DNA from: Martinezella rhizogenes
GTDB taxonomy: Bacteria; Pseudomonadota; Alphaproteobacteria; Rhizobiales; Rhizobiaceae
Direction: 5' to 3'
DNA length: 64,000 nt
NCBI RefSeq assembly: GCF_000799715.1
Contig: NZ_JUHG01000018.1
Span: 124,001 to 188,000 of the forward strand
The notes under the pieces are model-generated. The model saw only the letters and a list, made by a program, of their open reading frames with translations, ran no database searches and was not told where the DNA came from. Positions 23,691-32,534 of this stretch are shown here, in pieces. How positions within the stretch are numbered: the first letter of the stretch is position 1; the number at the start of each line of letters is the position of its first letter. The position numbers were made by a program, and so were the translations under genes.

Positions 23691-24860
23691 ATGTGGCTCA
23701 GCAATTTCACGCTCGTTCTTCCCAATGAGGTCGTCGATCAGGGCTCCATTCGCATCGAGGACGGCATGATCGCCGAGATCCGCACCGAGCGGGTTGCGAA
23801 CCCGACCTTCGATGGCGGTGGACGGCTGCTGATGCCGGGCTTTGTCGATCTGCACGGCGATATGATCGAGCGCGAAATCGCGCCGCGGCCGAATGCGACG
23901 ATGCCGATCGATTTCGGCATCCACGAACTCGACAAGAAGCTTGCCGCGGCCGGCGTCACCACCGCTTATGCCGCAGTCTCCTTCGCCACGGAAAGCGTCT
24001 ACGGCCATGTGCGCTCGCTGGAGACCACTTCGGCTGTCATCAAGGGCATCAGCAGCCTGCGCGACAACCTGCTCATCGACCATCGCGTCCACGCCCGCTA
24101 CGAGATCACCAATGTCGGCGCCGCGCCGACGCTGGAGCGATTGCTGGAGGATGGCGTCGTTGACATGGTGTCGCTGACCGACCACACGCCGGGGCAGGGG
24201 CAATACAACAATATCGAGGCCTATATCCTCAGCATGTCCGAGCGTCGTTCCATGTCGCGCGAGGCGGCGGAGCAGATGGTGGCCCGCCGTATTGCCATGC
24301 GGCAGGATCCGGATATCGAGCGCAAGCTGCACGACATTGTCAGCCTGTCCTTGAAGCACAAGCTGTCGCTGGCATCGCATGATGACGACAGCGCGGAGAA
24401 GGTGGCCGAGATGCATGATCTCGGCGTCACGATCAGCGAATTTCCGGTGACGCTGCCGGCCGCCGAAGAAGCGCATCGCCGTGGCCTCTGGACGCTGATG
24501 GGTGCCCCGAACGCGCTGCGCGGCCAGTCCATGTCGGGCAATCTGAGCGCTCTCGATGCAGCGAAAGCGGGTCTGCTCGGCATCATCGCCGCCGACTATC
24601 ATCCTGCCGCCTTCGTGCCGGCGATCTTTAGGATTGCCGAGGTTGCCAGTGGCGGCCTGCCTGCGGCGGTTGCCATGGCAACAGCAAATGCCGCGCGCTC
24701 TGCCGGGCTGATGGATCGCGGCGCGATCGCCATCGGCCAGAAAGCCGATCTGGTGGCTGTCGAGCATGGTGCGGTTCACCGCATCCGCGCGACCTTCCGC
24801 AACGGCCGCGTCGTCTATAGCGACGGTACGCTGCACCCGCTGATGGCCATGGCCGCGTAA
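23691..24860 (+). CDS. PhnM-like alpha-D-ribose 1-methylphosphonate 5-triphosphate diphosphatase
   Basis: 389 residues of the amidohydrolase superfamily. It has the metal-binding GFVDLHGDMIE, an internal SLTDHTPGQGQY segment distinctive for PhnM, SLASHDDDS, and the C-terminal GQKADLVAVE that closes the small beta domain. PhnM releases pyrophosphate from the ribosyl phosphonate intermediate of the C-P lyase pathway. No other phn gene is present here, so this is either a separated pathway member or a paralog with another substrate. The preceding 149 bp contain TTGTCAT, only half a Pho box. The ribosome site is AGGAGAAAG before the ATG at 23691. Confidence 0.85.
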   Translation: MWLSNFTLVLPNEVVDQGSIRIEDGMIAEIRTERVANPTFDGGGRLLMPGFVDLHGDMIEREIAPRPNATMPIDFGIHELDKKLAAAGVTTAYAAVSFATESVYGHVRSLETTSAVIKGISSLRDNLLIDHRVHARYEITNVGAAPTLERLLEDGVVDMVSLTDHTPGQGQYNNIEAYILSMSERRSMSREAAEQMVARRIAMRQDPDIERKLHDIVSLSLKHKLSLASHDDDSAEKVAEMHDLGVTISEFPVTLPAAEEAHRRGLWTLMGAPNALRGQSMSGNLSALDAAKAGLLGIIAADYHPAAFVPAIFRIAEVASGGLPAAVAMATANAARSAGLMDRGAIAIGQKADLVAVEHGAVHRIRATFRNGRVVYSDGTLHPLMAMAA

Positions 24861-24872
24861 GGGGAAACCCGA

Positions 24873-25550
24873 CTAGATCCGGCTGACATCGCCGAGCAGT
24901 GACAAGATCTGCTGGCCGGCGGCAGCCGGTATCTTTGCCGAGGCAATCGCCTTGCCGTTTTCCATCCGCACCTTGCCTTCCGCCAGCAGCCGCAGCGACT
25001 GCGGATAGAGCTGATGCTCGATCGTGAGCACACGGGCGGCCAGAGCGTCGGCGGTGTCGTCAGTGAGAACCGGCACGGCCGCCTGACCGATCACCGGGCC
25101 TTCATCCATGCCTTCGGTCACGAAATGCACGGTGCAGCCAGCGATCCGCTGGCCTGCGTCGATGGCGCGCTGATGCGTGTGCAGGCCGGGGAAAAGCGGT
25201 AGCAGCGAAGGATGGATATTGATGATCCGGCCTTCGTAGCTCTGGATGAAGCGGCCGGTGAGCAGGCGCATATAGCCTGCAAGGCAGATGATGTCGGGCG
25301 ACAGCGCCTCGAGCTGCGCGAGAATTGCCTCCTCATGCGCGTCCTTGCTGGCGAAATCCTTGCGCACGAAAGCGAATGTAGCGATGCCCTCGGCAGCGGC
25401 CTTCGCCAGCCCGCCGGCATCCGCCTTGTCGGAAATGACGGCGACGATTTCGGCCGGGTAATCTGAAGCCGCGGCCGCCTTGACCAGCGCCATCATGTTG
25501 GAGCCGCTGCCTGAAATGAAGACGACGACGCGTTTGCGGGCCGAACTCAT
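24873..25550 (-). CDS. purN: Phosphoribosylglycinamide formyltransferase
   Basis: 225 residues. The start is RVVVFISGSGSNMMAL, the phosphate-binding loop. The catalytic set follows: the IICLAGYMRLL region, the N-H pair in INIHPSLLPLFPGLHTHQRAI, and CTVHFVTEGMDEGPVIGQ with the active Asp. It transfers the formyl group from 10-formyl-THF to GAR in purine synthesis. The start codon overlaps the purM stop by 4 bp, so the two are translated together. Confidence 0.97.
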   Translation of the reverse strand: MSSARKRVVVFISGSGSNMMALVKAAAASDYPAEIVAVISDKADAGGLAKAAAEGIATFAFVRKDFASKDAHEEAILAQLEALSPDIICLAGYMRLLTGRFIQSYEGRIINIHPSLLPLFPGLHTHQRAIDAGQRIAGCTVHFVTEGMDEGPVIGQAAVPVLTDDTADALAARVLTIEHQLYPQSLRLLAEGKVRMENGKAIASAKIPAAAGQQILSLLGDVSRI

Positions 25551-26620
25551 AGATCCAGCGTACCCTTGTAGACGGTGCCGGCTGCACCTTCGTCGCGGGC
25601 GATCATGCGGCCGAGCGTGACGATGGATTCGCCTTCGGCCTCAAGCGACGCCTTGACGGTCGCGACATTCTCGGCGGCGACGACGGCGATCATGCCGATG
25701 CCGCAATTGAAGGTGCGCAGCATCTCCTTTGCCTCGACGCCGCCGGTCTTGGCGAGCCACGAGAATACCGGCGGCACCTTGACGGCGGCCAGATCGATCT
25801 CGGCGGCAAGATGCTTCGGCAGCACACGAGGAATGTTTTCGGGAAAGCCACCGCCGGTAATGTGGGCGAGCGCCTTGATGGCATGGGTCTCGCGGATCGC
25901 CTTCAAAAGCGGCTTCACATAGATACGGGTCGGCGTCAGCAGAGCTTCACCCAGCGCCTTGCCTTCTGCGAAGGGAGCAGGTGCATCCCAGGCGAGGCCG
26001 GAGAGATCGACGATCTTGCGCACCAGCGAGAAGCCGTTGGAATGAACGCCGGAGGAGGCGAGGCCGAGAATGACGTCACCTTCGGCAATATCGCCGGAGG
26101 GCAGAAGCTGGCCGCGTTCAGCCGCGCCCACGGCGAAACCGGCCAGATCGTAATCGCCATCGGAATACATGCCCGGCATTTCCGCCGTCTCGCCGCCGAT
26201 CAGTGCGCAGCCTGCCTCGCGGCAGCCTGCCGCAATGCCGCCGACGATCGCCGCACCCTGGTCGGGATCGAGCTTGCCAGTGGCGAAGTAGTCGAGGAAG
26301 AACAGTGGTTCGGCGCCCTGGACGACGAGGTCGTTGACGCACATGGCAACGAGGTCGATGCCGACGGTGTCGTGATAATCTGCGTCGATGGCGATTTTCA
26401 GCTTGGTGCCGACGCCGTCATTGGCGGCGACCAGCACCGGATCGGTGAAGCCCGCGGCCTTCAGGTCGAAGAGACCGCCGAAGCCGCCGATTTCGCCGTC
26501 GGCGCCAGGCCGGCGCGTCGAACGCACGGCGGGCTTGATCTTTTCGACCAGCAGGTTGCCGGCATCGATATCGACGCCCGCGTCGCTATAGGTCAGGCCG
26601 TTTTTTCCAGACTGGCTCAT
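25547..26620 (-). CDS. purM: Phosphoribosylformylglycinamidine cyclo-ligase (AIR synthetase)
   Basis: 357 residues. It begins with NGLTYSDAGVDIDAGN, typical of PurM, then GGFGGLFDL, the GVGTKLKIA ATP-binding loop, the catalytic CVNDLVVQGAEPLFFLDY, and ITGGGFPENIPRVLP. It closes the imidazole ring to form AIR with ATP. It leads the purM-purN operon; the 211-bp gap to the divergent AI-2E family gene holds the promoters, but I see no PurR-type palindrome there. Confidence 0.97.
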   Translation of the reverse strand: MSQSGKNGLTYSDAGVDIDAGNLLVEKIKPAVRSTRRPGADGEIGGFGGLFDLKAAGFTDPVLVAANDGVGTKLKIAIDADYHDTVGIDLVAMCVNDLVVQGAEPLFFLDYFATGKLDPDQGAAIVGGIAAGCREAGCALIGGETAEMPGMYSDGDYDLAGFAVGAAERGQLLPSGDIAEGDVILGLASSGVHSNGFSLVRKIVDLSGLAWDAPAPFAEGKALGEALLTPTRIYVKPLLKAIRETHAIKALAHITGGGFPENIPRVLPKHLAAEIDLAAVKVPPVFSWLAKTGGVEAKEMLRTFNCGIGMIAVVAAENVATVKASLEAEGESIVTLGRMIARDEGAAGTVYKGTLDL

Positions 26621-26843
26621 GCTTACGCCTCCGATGGCCGCCCTTCAATCGTGACAGGGCCTTGATCGGGTCGCCATTGCATGACGTGGGCCTTTATGCA
26701 AGGCGCTAACATAGGCAAACCCTCGATTTTCCCCGCTTCACAGTGCTTGAAGGCCGATTTCCGGTCGCAGGCTTGACCATAATTGCGGCGTCATCCTATG
26801 TCCTAAGCGAGCGACAGCAGGGCGGCGAGCAGTGGGGACGACG

Positions 26844-27974
26844 ATGAAGCAACAAGTCAGCGGGACAAGCCTCAAGCGTCAGGTCACCTTCTGGCTGGTC
26901 GTGCTTGGCGTCTTCATTGTCTTTCTCTACCTCTTCAGCTCGATCCTTTTGCCCTTCATCGCTGGCATGGCGGTTGCGTATTTTCTCGATCCGGTCGCCG
27001 ACCGGCTGCAAAGGGTCGGCCTCAGCCGCCTGATGGCAACGATATTGATCCTCGTCGCCTTCGTGCTGTTCTTCGCGCTGGCGCTGACGATCGTCATTCC
27101 AATCATCATCAATCAGTTCAATGATTTCGTCCAGCACATACCGGGCTATGTGCAGCAGCTGCAGCAGCTCATCGCCAAGACGCAGACGATGGTGCTGCCC
27201 GACTGGATCCGCAACCAGCTCGGCGTTATCAAGGACAATTTCTCCAATATCATGTCGGACGGGCTGAGCTTCGTCGGCGGTCTGTTCGCGCAGATCTGGA
27301 GTTCCGGCAAGGCGTTGGTCAACATCATCTCGCTGATGGTCGTCACCCCGGTCGTCGCTTTCTATATGCTGCTCGACTGGGATCGCATGATCGCCAAGGT
27401 CGATGCCTGGGTGCCGCGCGATCATGTCGCCACCGTCCGTCAGATTGCCACCGAGATCAATCAATCGATCGCCGGCTTCATCCGTGGCCAGGGCTCGCTC
27501 TGCATCATCCTCGGTATCTATTACGGTGTCGGGCTGTCATTGGTCGGTCTGAATTTCGGCCTGTTGATCGGGTTCTTCGCCGGCATGATCAGCTTTATCC
27601 CCTATGTCGGCTCCCTGGTCGGCCTGTTCATCGCGGTCAGCGTCGCGCTGGTGCAGTTCTGGCCGGATTACATCTGGGTCGGCCTCACGCTCGCCGTCTT
27701 CTTCACCGGCCAGTTCCTGGAAGGCAATGTGCTTCAGCCGAAGCTGGTTGGCGAAAGCGTCGGCCTGCATCCGGTCTGGTTGATGTTCGCTCTTTTTGCC
27801 TTCGGCGCGCTCTTCGGTTTCGTCGGTCTGCTAGTTGCCGTTCCGGCCGCGGCGGCGTGCGGTGTGCTTGTTCGCTTCGCCCTTTCGCGGTACCTTCAGA
27901 GCGACCTTTATTACGGACACTCGGAAGCCGATAAGGCGCGTAGGGCCAAGGCCGGCAGTCCTGAGAAAAACTAG
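26844..27974 (+). CDS. AI-2E family (TerC/PerM-type) membrane transporter
   Basis: 376 residues with about eight hydrophobic helices: an N-terminal pair, a long amphipathic extracytoplasmic stretch (about 75-150, with HIPGYVQQLQQLIAKTQTM) and a C-terminal block containing IPYVGSLVGLFIA and NVLQPKLVGESVGLHP, the family signature. Members are assigned to export of diverse small molecules or ions; no substrate can be named. The ATG at 26844 has GGGG before it; an alternative GTG lies 12 nt upstream. hdaA starts 2 bp after its stop, so they form an operon. Confidence 0.88.
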   Translation: MKQQVSGTSLKRQVTFWLVVLGVFIVFLYLFSSILLPFIAGMAVAYFLDPVADRLQRVGLSRLMATILILVAFVLFFALALTIVIPIIINQFNDFVQHIPGYVQQLQQLIAKTQTMVLPDWIRNQLGVIKDNFSNIMSDGLSFVGGLFAQIWSSGKALVNIISLMVVTPVVAFYMLLDWDRMIAKVDAWVPRDHVATVRQIATEINQSIAGFIRGQGSLCIILGIYYGVGLSLVGLNFGLLIGFFAGMISFIPYVGSLVGLFIAVSVALVQFWPDYIWVGLTLAVFFTGQFLEGNVLQPKLVGESVGLHPVWLMFALFAFGALFGFVGLLVAVPAAAACGVLVRFALSRYLQSDLYYGHSEADKARRAKAGSPEKN

Positions 27975-27976
27975 AC

Positions 27977-28690
27977 ATGACCGATGTGAAGAACGCTGAT
28001 TTGAGGCGCAAGCCCGCCGAACAGCTACCTCTGGCCTTTACCCATGACGCCGCGAGCGGCCGCGACGACCTGCTGGTCGCCGATCCCTTGAACGCGGCGG
28101 TGAGGATCGTTGATTCCTGGCCGCACTGGCCGTCGCCGGTGGTCATTCTCGCAGGTCCCGTTGGTTCGGGAAAATCGCATCTTGCCTCCATCTGGTGCGA
28201 GAAAAGCGGCGCTGTCCCGATCCATCCGATAATCGGCTCGGATGCGGCCGTCATCGCGGCAAACGGGCCTGTCATCTTCGAGGACGTCGATCGCCTGGGC
28301 TTCGACGACACCGAACTTTTCCACGTCATCAACAGCGTCAGGGAAAACGGTACGGGCCTGCTGATGACCAGCAGGCTCTGGCCGATGTCCTGGCCGGTCA
28401 CGCTGCCCGACCTGCGCTCGCGGCTGAAAGCGGCGACCGTCGTCGAGATCGGCGAGCCGGATGAAGAATTATTGTCGCAGGTGATCGTAAAGCTCTTTGC
28501 CGACCGGCAGCTTTATATCGATGACAAACTTGTCCTTTATATCGTCAATCGGATGGAGCGGTCCCTGAATGCCGCGCAGTTGATCGTCGACCGGTTGGAC
28601 CGGCTGGCGCTTGGCCGCGGCACAAGAATTACACGCATACTGGCCGCTGAAGTCTTGAATGAATTGGGCAATTCCGGCCCGGCAGATTGA
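27977..28690 (+). CDS. hdaA: HdaA, regulator of DnaA activity (Hda homolog)
   Basis: 237 residues. The N-terminal QLPLAF at about residue 15 is a sliding-clamp binding motif. An AAA+ domain follows with Walker A GPVGSGKSH, Walker B VIFEDVD and the sensor region LMTSRLWPMSW. There is no DnaA DNA-binding domain. In alphaproteobacteria HdaA loads on the replicase clamp and stimulates ATP hydrolysis by DnaA, preventing re-initiation of replication. The position between an AI-2E family gene and ppk matches the order I recall in other rhizobia. Confidence 0.9.
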   Translation: MTDVKNADLRRKPAEQLPLAFTHDAASGRDDLLVADPLNAAVRIVDSWPHWPSPVVILAGPVGSGKSHLASIWCEKSGAVPIHPIIGSDAAVIAANGPVIFEDVDRLGFDDTELFHVINSVRENGTGLLMTSRLWPMSWPVTLPDLRSRLKAATVVEIGEPDEELLSQVIVKLFADRQLYIDDKLVLYIVNRMERSLNAAQLIVDRLDRLALGRGTRITRILAAEVLNELGNSGPAD

Positions 28691-28702
28691 GCGAGAGGTG
28701 AA

Positions 28703-28720
28703 CTGTCACAGTTCCGTCGT
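28703..28720 (+). promoter_or_regulatory. Candidate Pho box upstream of ppk
   Basis: CTGTCAC-AGTT-CCGTCGT matches the PhoB consensus CTGTCAT-N4-CTGTCAT in six and five of seven positions, 46 bp before the ppk start. Control of polyphosphate kinase by phosphate starvation would make sense. The second half-site is imperfect. Confidence 0.4.
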
Positions 28721-28765
28721 CAAACTGCTATACGTGGCAAGGTCTCAGATGAGGGTAGGTGGAAC

Positions 28766-30967
28766 ATGGACTCGGCAGTAACGGAACAGCAGGACGCCAA
28801 CCAGCAGGCCCCGGAGGCCGCGCCGCCGATCAACGAGCTGCTAAGCAGCCCCGAACGCTTCATCAACCGTGAATTCTCCTGGCTGCAGTTCAACCGCCGC
28901 GTCCTCGAGGAAACACTGAACACGGCGCATCCGCTTCTAGAGCGCATCCGCTTCCTCTCCATTTCCGCCGGCAACCTCGATGAATTCTTCATGGTGCGCG
29001 TCGCCGGCCTTGAGGGCCAGGTCCGCCAGAAGATCCTCGTGCGTACGCCTGACGGCAAGACGCCCGCCGAGCAGCTCGACGATATCCTGCGCGAGATCGA
29101 CAATCTGCAGATGGAGCAGCAGGCATCGCTTGCCGTGCTGCAGCAGTACCTCGCCAAGGAAGACATTCTGATCGTCCGCCCACCGGCTCTGTCCGAGACC
29201 GACCGGGTGTGGCTCGCCAATGAATTCGAACAGGCGATCTTCCCGGTCCTGACGCCGCTCTCGATCGATCCGGCGCATCCGTTCCCGTTCATTCCGAACC
29301 TCGGCTTCTCGATCGCGCTGCAACTGAACAGCATGAACGGCCGCGAGCCGATGACCGCGCTGCTACGCTTGCCGCCGGCGCTCGACCGCTTCGTCCGCCT
29401 GCCGGACGCCAGCAACGTCATCCGCTACATCACGCTCGAAGATGTCGTAAACATCTTCATCCAGCGGCTTTATCCCGGCTATGAAGTGCAGGGTTCGGGT
29501 ACTTTCCGTCTCATCCGAGACAGCGATATCGAAGTCGAGGAAGAAGCCGAAGATCTGGTTCGCTTCTTCGAGACGGCGCTGAAGCGCCGCCGCCGTGGGT
29601 CGGTGATCCGTATCGAGACCGATTCGGAGATGCCGCTCGAACTGCGCCAGTTCGTGGTGGAATCGCTGAACGTGCCAGAAAACCGCATCGCCGTTCTGCC
29701 GGGCCTGCTGGCACTCAACACCCTGTCCGAGATCTGCAAGGCGCCGCGCGACGATCTGCGTTTCGAGCCCTACAATGCGCGATTTCCTGAGCGCGTCCGC
29801 GAACATGCCGGCGATTGCTTCGCCGCCATCCGCGAAAAGGACATGGTGGTCCACCATCCTTACGAATCTTTCGACGTGGTGGTCCAGTTCCTGATTCAGG
29901 CTGCGCGCGATCCTGACGTCCTGGCGATAAAGCAGACGCTGTACCGCACCTCCAACGACAGCCCGATCGTGCGTGCGTTGATCGACGCCGCCGATCTCGG
30001 CAAGTCGGTGACTGCGCTGGTCGAGCTCAAGGCCCGCTTCGACGAAGAAGCCAACATTCGTTGGGCACGAGATCTGGAGCGTGCCGGTGTGCAGGTCGTC
30101 TTTGGCTTTATCGAGCTCAAGACGCATGCGAAGATGTCGATGGTCGTGCGCCGTGAAGACGGCAAGCTGCGCACCTATTGCCACCTCGGCACGGGCAACT
30201 ACCACCCGGTCACCGCCAAGATTTACACCGATCTGTCCTACTTCACCTGCGACCCGAAGATCGCCCACGACATGGCGAACATCTTCAACTTCATCACCGG
30301 CTATGGCGAGCCGGAGCAGAGCACGAAGATCGCCGTTTCGCCCTATACGCTGCGCCCGCGCATCCTCCAGCACATCGAGGAGGAAATCGAGCACGCCAAG
30401 AGCGGCAAGCCGGCGGCGATCTGGATGAAGATGAATTCGCTGGTCGACCCCGACATCATCGACGCGCTTTATCGCGCCAGCAACGCCGGCGTCGAGATCG
30501 ATCTCGTCATACGCGGCATCTGCTGCCTGCGTCCGCAGGTGCCGGGGCTGTCCGAGAATATCCGCGTCAAGTCGATCATCGGCCGCTTCCTCGAGCACAG
30601 CCGCATCTTCTGTTTCGGCAATGGCCATGGCCTACCGTCGGACAAGGCGCTCGTCTATATCGGCTCGGCCGACATGATGCCGAGAAACCTCGATCGCCGC
30701 GTCGAAACCCTCGTGCCGCTGACCAACAAGACCGTGCATGAGCAGGTTCTTTCACAGATCATGCTGGGCAACATCATTGACAATCAGCAAAGCTACGAGA
30801 TATTGCCGGACGGTACTTCGAGGCGTACGGAGGTGCGCGCGGGGAAAGAGCCGTTCAACGCGCAGCAGTATTTCATGACCAATCCCAGCCTGTCCGGCCG
30901 TGGTGAATCGCTGAAATCCAGTGCGCCGAAACTGATCGCCGGGCTGTTGTCGGGCCGCAAGAAATAA
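28766..30967 (+). CDS. ppk: Polyphosphate kinase 1
   Basis: 733 residues, typical of PPK1. The N-terminal domain has NREFSWLQFNRRVLEE and RIRFLSISAGNLDEFFMVRVAG. The catalytic half contains HHPYESFDVVVQFL, LKARFDEEANIRWARDLERAGV and the phosphorylated histidine in THAKMSMVVRRE, then HLGTGNYHP. The enzyme builds inorganic polyphosphate from ATP at the membrane. ppx starts 11 bp downstream, giving the usual ppk-ppx operon of synthesis and breakdown. A candidate Pho box precedes it. Confidence 0.98.
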   Translation: MDSAVTEQQDANQQAPEAAPPINELLSSPERFINREFSWLQFNRRVLEETLNTAHPLLERIRFLSISAGNLDEFFMVRVAGLEGQVRQKILVRTPDGKTPAEQLDDILREIDNLQMEQQASLAVLQQYLAKEDILIVRPPALSETDRVWLANEFEQAIFPVLTPLSIDPAHPFPFIPNLGFSIALQLNSMNGREPMTALLRLPPALDRFVRLPDASNVIRYITLEDVVNIFIQRLYPGYEVQGSGTFRLIRDSDIEVEEEAEDLVRFFETALKRRRRGSVIRIETDSEMPLELRQFVVESLNVPENRIAVLPGLLALNTLSEICKAPRDDLRFEPYNARFPERVREHAGDCFAAIREKDMVVHHPYESFDVVVQFLIQAARDPDVLAIKQTLYRTSNDSPIVRALIDAADLGKSVTALVELKARFDEEANIRWARDLERAGVQVVFGFIELKTHAKMSMVVRREDGKLRTYCHLGTGNYHPVTAKIYTDLSYFTCDPKIAHDMANIFNFITGYGEPEQSTKIAVSPYTLRPRILQHIEEEIEHAKSGKPAAIWMKMNSLVDPDIIDALYRASNAGVEIDLVIRGICCLRPQVPGLSENIRVKSIIGRFLEHSRIFCFGNGHGLPSDKALVYIGSADMMPRNLDRRVETLVPLTNKTVHEQVLSQIMLGNIIDNQQSYEILPDGTSRRTEVRAGKEPFNAQQYFMTNPSLSGRGESLKSSAPKLIAGLLSGRKK

Positions 30968-30978
30968 ACTGGACCTGC

Positions 30979-32499
30979 ATGGTTGAATCAGAAGCCCAGG
31001 GGCGCCTTCCCGGTATAGCCCCGGTCTCCGTTGTCGATATCGGGTCGAACTCCGTTCGTCTTGTCGTCTATGAAGGCCATTCGCGGTCGCCGACCATTCT
31101 TTTCAACGAGAAGGTGCTTTGCGGCCTCGGTAAGGGCATAGCCCTGACCGGAAAAATGGACGAGGAGAGCGTCGCGCGCGCTCTCGCGGCCCTACACCGG
31201 TTCAAGGCACTCTCCGACCAGGCGCGCGCATCGACCATCTATGTCCTGGCGACGGCCGCCGCCCGTGAGGCGAGCAACGGCCCTGATTTCATCCACAAGG
31301 CCGAAACGATCCTGCAGCGGAAAGTACGCGTGCTTTCGGGCGAAGAAGAGGCGCGGTTTTCGGCGCTCGGCATCGTCAGCGGTTTTTTCCATCCGGACGG
31401 TATCGCCGGCGATCTCGGTGGCGGTTCGCTCGAATTGATCGATATCAAGGACCGGGAGATCGGCAAGGGCATCACTCTGCCGCTTGGCGGTCTCAGATTG
31501 TCGGAATACGCCAATGGCTCGATCGAAAAAGCCCGCAGCTTTGCCCGCAAGCATGTGAAGACGGCGAAGCTGCTTGGCCAGGGCGAGGGGCGGGCCTTCT
31601 ACGCTGTCGGCGGCACCTGGCGAAACATCGCCAAGCTGCATATGGAAATCCGCAAATATCCGCTGCACATGATGCAGGGCTATGAAGTGCCTCTCGACGA
31701 GATGATGCGCTTCCTCGATCAGATCGGCGAAGCCAAGGAAACGCGGGATCCAGCATTCCTGTCGATTTCCAAGCATCGTCGTTTACTGCTGCCCTTCGGC
31801 GCGGTGGCAATGCGGGAAGTGCTGGCCGCGATGAAGCCGTCCGTCGTGACATTTTCGGCGCAGGGCGTGCGCGAAGGCTATCTCTATTCACTGCTGACCG
31901 AGGCTGAGCGAAACAGCGATCCGCTGCTGACGGCCGCAGGCGAACTTGCCATCCTGCGTGCCCGCTCGCCGGAGCATGCCCGCGAGCTTGCGGAGTGGAC
32001 CGGCCGCATGATGCCCTTCTTCGGCATCACCGAGACGGAGGAAGAGAGCCGCTATCGCCAGGCCGCGTGCCTGCTTGCCGATATCAGCTGGCGTGCCCAT
32101 CCCGACTACCGTGGCCTGCAGGCGCTGAACATCATCGCCCATACGTCCTTCGTCGGCATCACCCATGCCGGCCGCGCCTTTATCGCGCTCGCCAATTACT
32201 ATCGTTTCGAAGGCCTGCACGACGACGGCGCCACCGAGCCGCTGTCGACGATCGCCACGCCACAGCTCATCGAGCGTGCCAAGCTGCTCGGCGGCCTGTT
32301 GCGCGTCGTCTATCTGTTTTCGGCCTCGATGCCCGGCATTGTCCGCAACCTGTCGATTCGCCGCTCGTCAAACCCGGATCTGGATCTCGAATTCGTCGTC
32401 CCGGCCGAATATCACGACTTCGCCGGCGAACGGCTGGATGGCCGTCTGCAACAGCTTGCCAAGCTGACGAACCGGCGGTTGGCGTTCCGGTTCGAGTGA
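30979..32499 (+). CDS. ppx: Exopolyphosphatase (Ppx/GppA family)
   Basis: 506 residues of the actin-like ASKHA phosphatase fold. It has VVDIGSNSVRLVVYEG (phosphate 1 loop), the conserved VLATAAAREASNG, LSGEEEARFSALG and the second loop GDLGGGSLELIDI. The C-terminal helical part (from about residue 320) is an HD-like domain as in longer Ppx proteins. It releases phosphate from polyphosphate ends and may also act on pppGpp. Co-transcribed with ppk. A palindromic terminator separates it from the convergent next gene. Confidence 0.95.
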   Translation: MVESEAQGRLPGIAPVSVVDIGSNSVRLVVYEGHSRSPTILFNEKVLCGLGKGIALTGKMDEESVARALAALHRFKALSDQARASTIYVLATAAAREASNGPDFIHKAETILQRKVRVLSGEEEARFSALGIVSGFFHPDGIAGDLGGGSLELIDIKDREIGKGITLPLGGLRLSEYANGSIEKARSFARKHVKTAKLLGQGEGRAFYAVGGTWRNIAKLHMEIRKYPLHMMQGYEVPLDEMMRFLDQIGEAKETRDPAFLSISKHRRLLLPFGAVAMREVLAAMKPSVVTFSAQGVREGYLYSLLTEAERNSDPLLTAAGELAILRARSPEHARELAEWTGRMMPFFGITETEEESRYRQAACLLADISWRAHPDYRGLQALNIIAHTSFVGITHAGRAFIALANYYRFEGLHDDGATEPLSTIATPQLIERAKLLGGLLRVVYLFSASMPGIVRNLSIRRSSNPDLDLEFVVPAEYHDFAGERLDGRLQQLAKLTNRRLAFRFE

Positions 32500-32505
32500 G
32501 TGTTG

Positions 32506-32527
32506 CCTTCTCCCCGAGGGGAGAAGG
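32506..32527. terminator. Palindrome between convergent ppx and the phytase-like gene, probable bidirectional terminator
   Basis: CCTTCTCCCC (32506-32515) and GGGGAGAAGG (32518-32527) form a perfect 10-bp stem with only GA between. There is no strong T run. This sequence type recurs in rhizobial intergenic regions, so it may also count as a dispersed repeat. Confidence 0.6.
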
Positions 32528-32534
32528 CAGGTTT

